Positions 5,798 through 7,107 of a DNA stretch of 7,107 nucleotides are shown piece after piece. The stretch lies in the NCBI GenBank assembly GCA_030627725.1, contig DAOVSZ010000143.1, positions 1 to 7,107 of the forward strand, written 5' to 3'. Every line of letters starts with the position of its first letter. Positions within the stretch are counted from its first letter, which is position 1. The notes beneath the pieces were generated by a model. The model was not told the origin of the DNA. It ran no database searches and worked only from the letters and a program-made list of their open reading frames with translations. This stretch comes from Desulfobulbaceae bacterium (lineage in GTDB: Bacteria > Desulfobacterota > Desulfobulbia > Desulfobulbales > DAOVSZ01). The position numbers were made by a program, and so were the translations under genes.

Positions 5798-5865
5798 TTG
5801 CAGATGGCGAGACAAAATTGGGGTAACTGCTCAGCAGTTACAGGCTGGAGTTTTTAGTAACTTTC
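5798..5865 (+). repeat. Tandem repeat unit 2 (68 bp, core deleted)
   Basis: Aligned to unit 1, this copy is explained by removing 88 bp between two CAG triplets (5679-5681 and 5767-5769). What remains is GTAACTGCT-C-AGCAGTTAC (5823-5841), a perfect palindrome with 9-bp arms. A fragment of the repeat, ACAAAATTGGG, occurs a third time at 5883-5893, and CTGGAGTT recurs at 5845-5852 and 5875-5882. The array therefore decays rightward. Confidence 0.8.
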
Positions 5866-6009
5866 TACTCACACCTGGAGTTACAAAATTGGGATGAACA
5901 AGATGCAAAAACGAAACATTGCTACCGATGCGTAGCGTTTGAGGGCAGACGCGTGCTACCAAACGGTAGCAGCACTTCACATACAGCAAAACATCAGGAT
6001 CTTCTCTTA
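5866..6009. other. Intergenic remainder between convergent genes
   Basis: Beyond the repeat fragment ACAAAATTGGG (5883-5893) this stretch holds two small hairpins. GCTAC/GTAGC (5921-5925 with 5932-5936) has a 6-nt loop. TGCTACC/GGTAGCA (5954-5960 with 5965-5971) has a 4-nt loop. The word TGCTACC occurs at both 5920-5926 and 5954-5960. Read leftward, the first hairpin is followed by a U-rich segment with five U, so it might weakly terminate the response-regulator transcript. No gene is visible. Confidence 0.5.
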
Positions 6010-7107
6010 TCAGTAAATTATGTTGAGGTGTTTCATCTTTTCCCAGAGGTTCTTGCGGCTGATCCCGAGCAGTTCCGACGCCTTTGTCCTCTTTCCCAGG
6101 GCTTTCTTCAGCGCCTTCATAATACAGTCTTTTTCCGCGCGTTCCACAGCATCGGCGAGGTTGAGGCCCTCACCATGCTGTTCGATGTTTTTATCGGAGA
6201 TATCCAACGGCAGGTTCCAGGGATGCAGGACGGGCGAAGGGGCAAGGACTGTCATACGTTCGATAATATTCCGGAGCTCTCTGACATTCCCCGGGAAATC
6301 ATACGCCATCAGGATATCAAGCCCCTCTTCTGAAAGGGAAAAGGAAACACCGCGTTCTCTGCTGAACTCGTCAAGAAAATACCGGCTGAGCTCCGGGATA
6401 TCCTCTTTTCGTTCCCGAAGCGGGGGAATTTCCAAAGGAATGACCTGTAGTCTGTAAAACAGGTCTTCGCGGAATCTCCCGGATTTCACTTCATCCAGGA
6501 GGTTTTTTGCCGTAGCGCATATAACACGCGCATCAATTTTTATTGTATGGGACCCGCCAACGCGTTCAATCTCCTTTTCCTGCAGAAACCGAAGCAGTTT
6601 GACCTGCAGCGGCAGCGGAAGATCACCGATTTCGTCAAGAAGGATCGTGCCCCCGTCAGCCATCTCAACGCGTCCTGTCTTCCTCGAATCCGCGCTGGTA
6701 AATGCCCCCTTTTCATGACCGAAGAGTTCGGATTCCAGAAGCCCTTCAGGTATGGCGCCGCAGTTTATCCTGATATAAGGGCCGCTTGCACGGCGACCGC
6801 CGTGATGAATGGCTGCCGCCACGAGCTCTTTCCCGGTCCCGGACTCACCGCTGACAAGCACGCTTGAGTCGGTCACCGCCACCTGACTGATGATTTTCAA
6901 TAGTGACTGCATGGCGGGACTGGAGCCTATGATAGGGTGGATGGCCTGCCTGTAACACTCTTCAAGCGAGACGCACCTTGCCTTGATAGCCTGCATTTCA
7001 AGCAACCGCTCGATTCTGATGGTAAGATCATCCATGTCAAACGGCTTAAGGATATAATCCGCCGCACCCTTCTTGAGACAGGTTATGGCATCCTCAACAC
7101 TGCCGAA
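6010..7107 (-). CDS. NtrC/ZraR-type sigma-54 response regulator (partial, start beyond window)
   Basis: The visible 365 residues are the C-terminal part; the frame stays open through the right edge. They begin at the end of a receiver domain (KKGAADYILKPF, with the conserved Lys at visible residue 21). An internal ATG at 7033-7035 is not the start, because coding continues upstream. The AAA+ domain has Walker A GESGTGKE (visible 87-94), the sigma-54 contact loop as GAFTSA (134-139; usual form GAFTGA), Walker B ILLDE (155-159), and FREDLFYRL with the following PPLRERKEDI. A Fis-type helix-turn-helix (about 327-365) ends in ELLGISRKNLWEKMKHL. The protein should remodel sigma-54 RNA polymerase at -24/-12 promoters when phosphorylated. 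Its cognate kinase is not certain: the hybrid kinase in this window or a gene beyond the edge. The gene converges on the Crp/Fnr gene. Confidence 0.92.
   Translation of the reverse strand, partial: FGSVEDAITCLKKGAADYILKPFDMDDLTIRIERLLEMQAIKARCVSLEECYRQAIHPIIGSSPAMQSLLKIISQVAVTDSSVLVSGESGTGKELVAAAIHHGGRRASGPYIRINCGAIPEGLLESELFGHEKGAFTSADSRKTGRVEMADGGTILLDEIGDLPLPLQVKLLRFLQEKEIERVGGSHTIKIDARVICATAKNLLDEVKSGRFREDLFYRLQVIPLEIPPLRERKEDIPELSRYFLDEFSRERGVSFSLSEEGLDILMAYDFPGNVRELRNIIERMTVLAPSPVLHPWNLPLDISDKNIEQHGEGLNLADAVERAEKDCIMKALKKALGKRTKASELLGISRKNLWEKMKHLNIIY

Noticed and set aside
5642..5837. CRISPR-like reading of the two 40-bp direct repeats
   Set aside because: Only two copies, and the homology continues into the interval. 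No cas gene is present. A tandem duplication explains it better.

Overview
The window looks like chromosomal DNA of a Gram-negative bacterium with a sigma-54 system, an outer-membrane lipoprotein route and elaborate two-component signalling. The combination of a short MoaE-type protein, a binding lipoprotein beside a hybrid histidine kinase, an NtrC-type regulator and moderate base composition best fits a sulfate-reducer-like member of Desulfobacterota (Desulfobulbales style). This is a judgement from protein character, not a database match.

Layout. Positions 1-200 carry no recognisable gene, only a hairpin and a possible leftward promoter. A short MoaE-like molybdopterin synthase catalytic subunit follows (201-566, +). 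It converges on a small secreted ZraP/CpxP-type metal-stress protein (627-1091, -), and a hairpin terminator lies between them. The 441-bp divergent region 1092-1532 holds a near-consensus -24/-12 (sigma-54) promoter pointing at the ZraP-like gene. Farther out it has a possible IHF site, a perfect 7-5-7 inverted repeat and a rightward sigma-70-type promoter whose -10 lies inside that repeat. Rightward from it run an ABC_sub_bind lipoprotein (1533-2579), a hybrid histidine kinase (2589-4934) and a Crp/Fnr-family regulator (4984-5670). The gaps are 9 and 49 bp, so the three are probably one signalling operon.

After the Crp/Fnr gene comes a 340-bp non-coding stretch with a decayed tandem repeat. 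A 156-bp unit, which includes the last codons of the gene, contains a 107-bp imperfect hairpin. It is followed by a second copy that lacks exactly the 88-bp hairpin core. Two small related hairpins lie beyond it. On the minus strand, converging on this region, is an NtrC/ZraR-type response regulator (6010-7107) whose receiver domain continues past the right edge.

How it may work together (inference): the lipoprotein captures a ligand and passes the signal to the membrane kinase in the same operon. The Crp/Fnr protein and the NtrC-type protein give transcriptional output. In enterobacteria zraP is driven by sigma-54 and the NtrC-type ZraR. A ZraP-like gene with a sigma-54 promoter in the same window as an NtrC-type regulator suggests a comparable circuit, but nothing in the sequence proves that this regulator acts on this promoter. 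No transposase, CRISPR array, rRNA or tRNA was seen.
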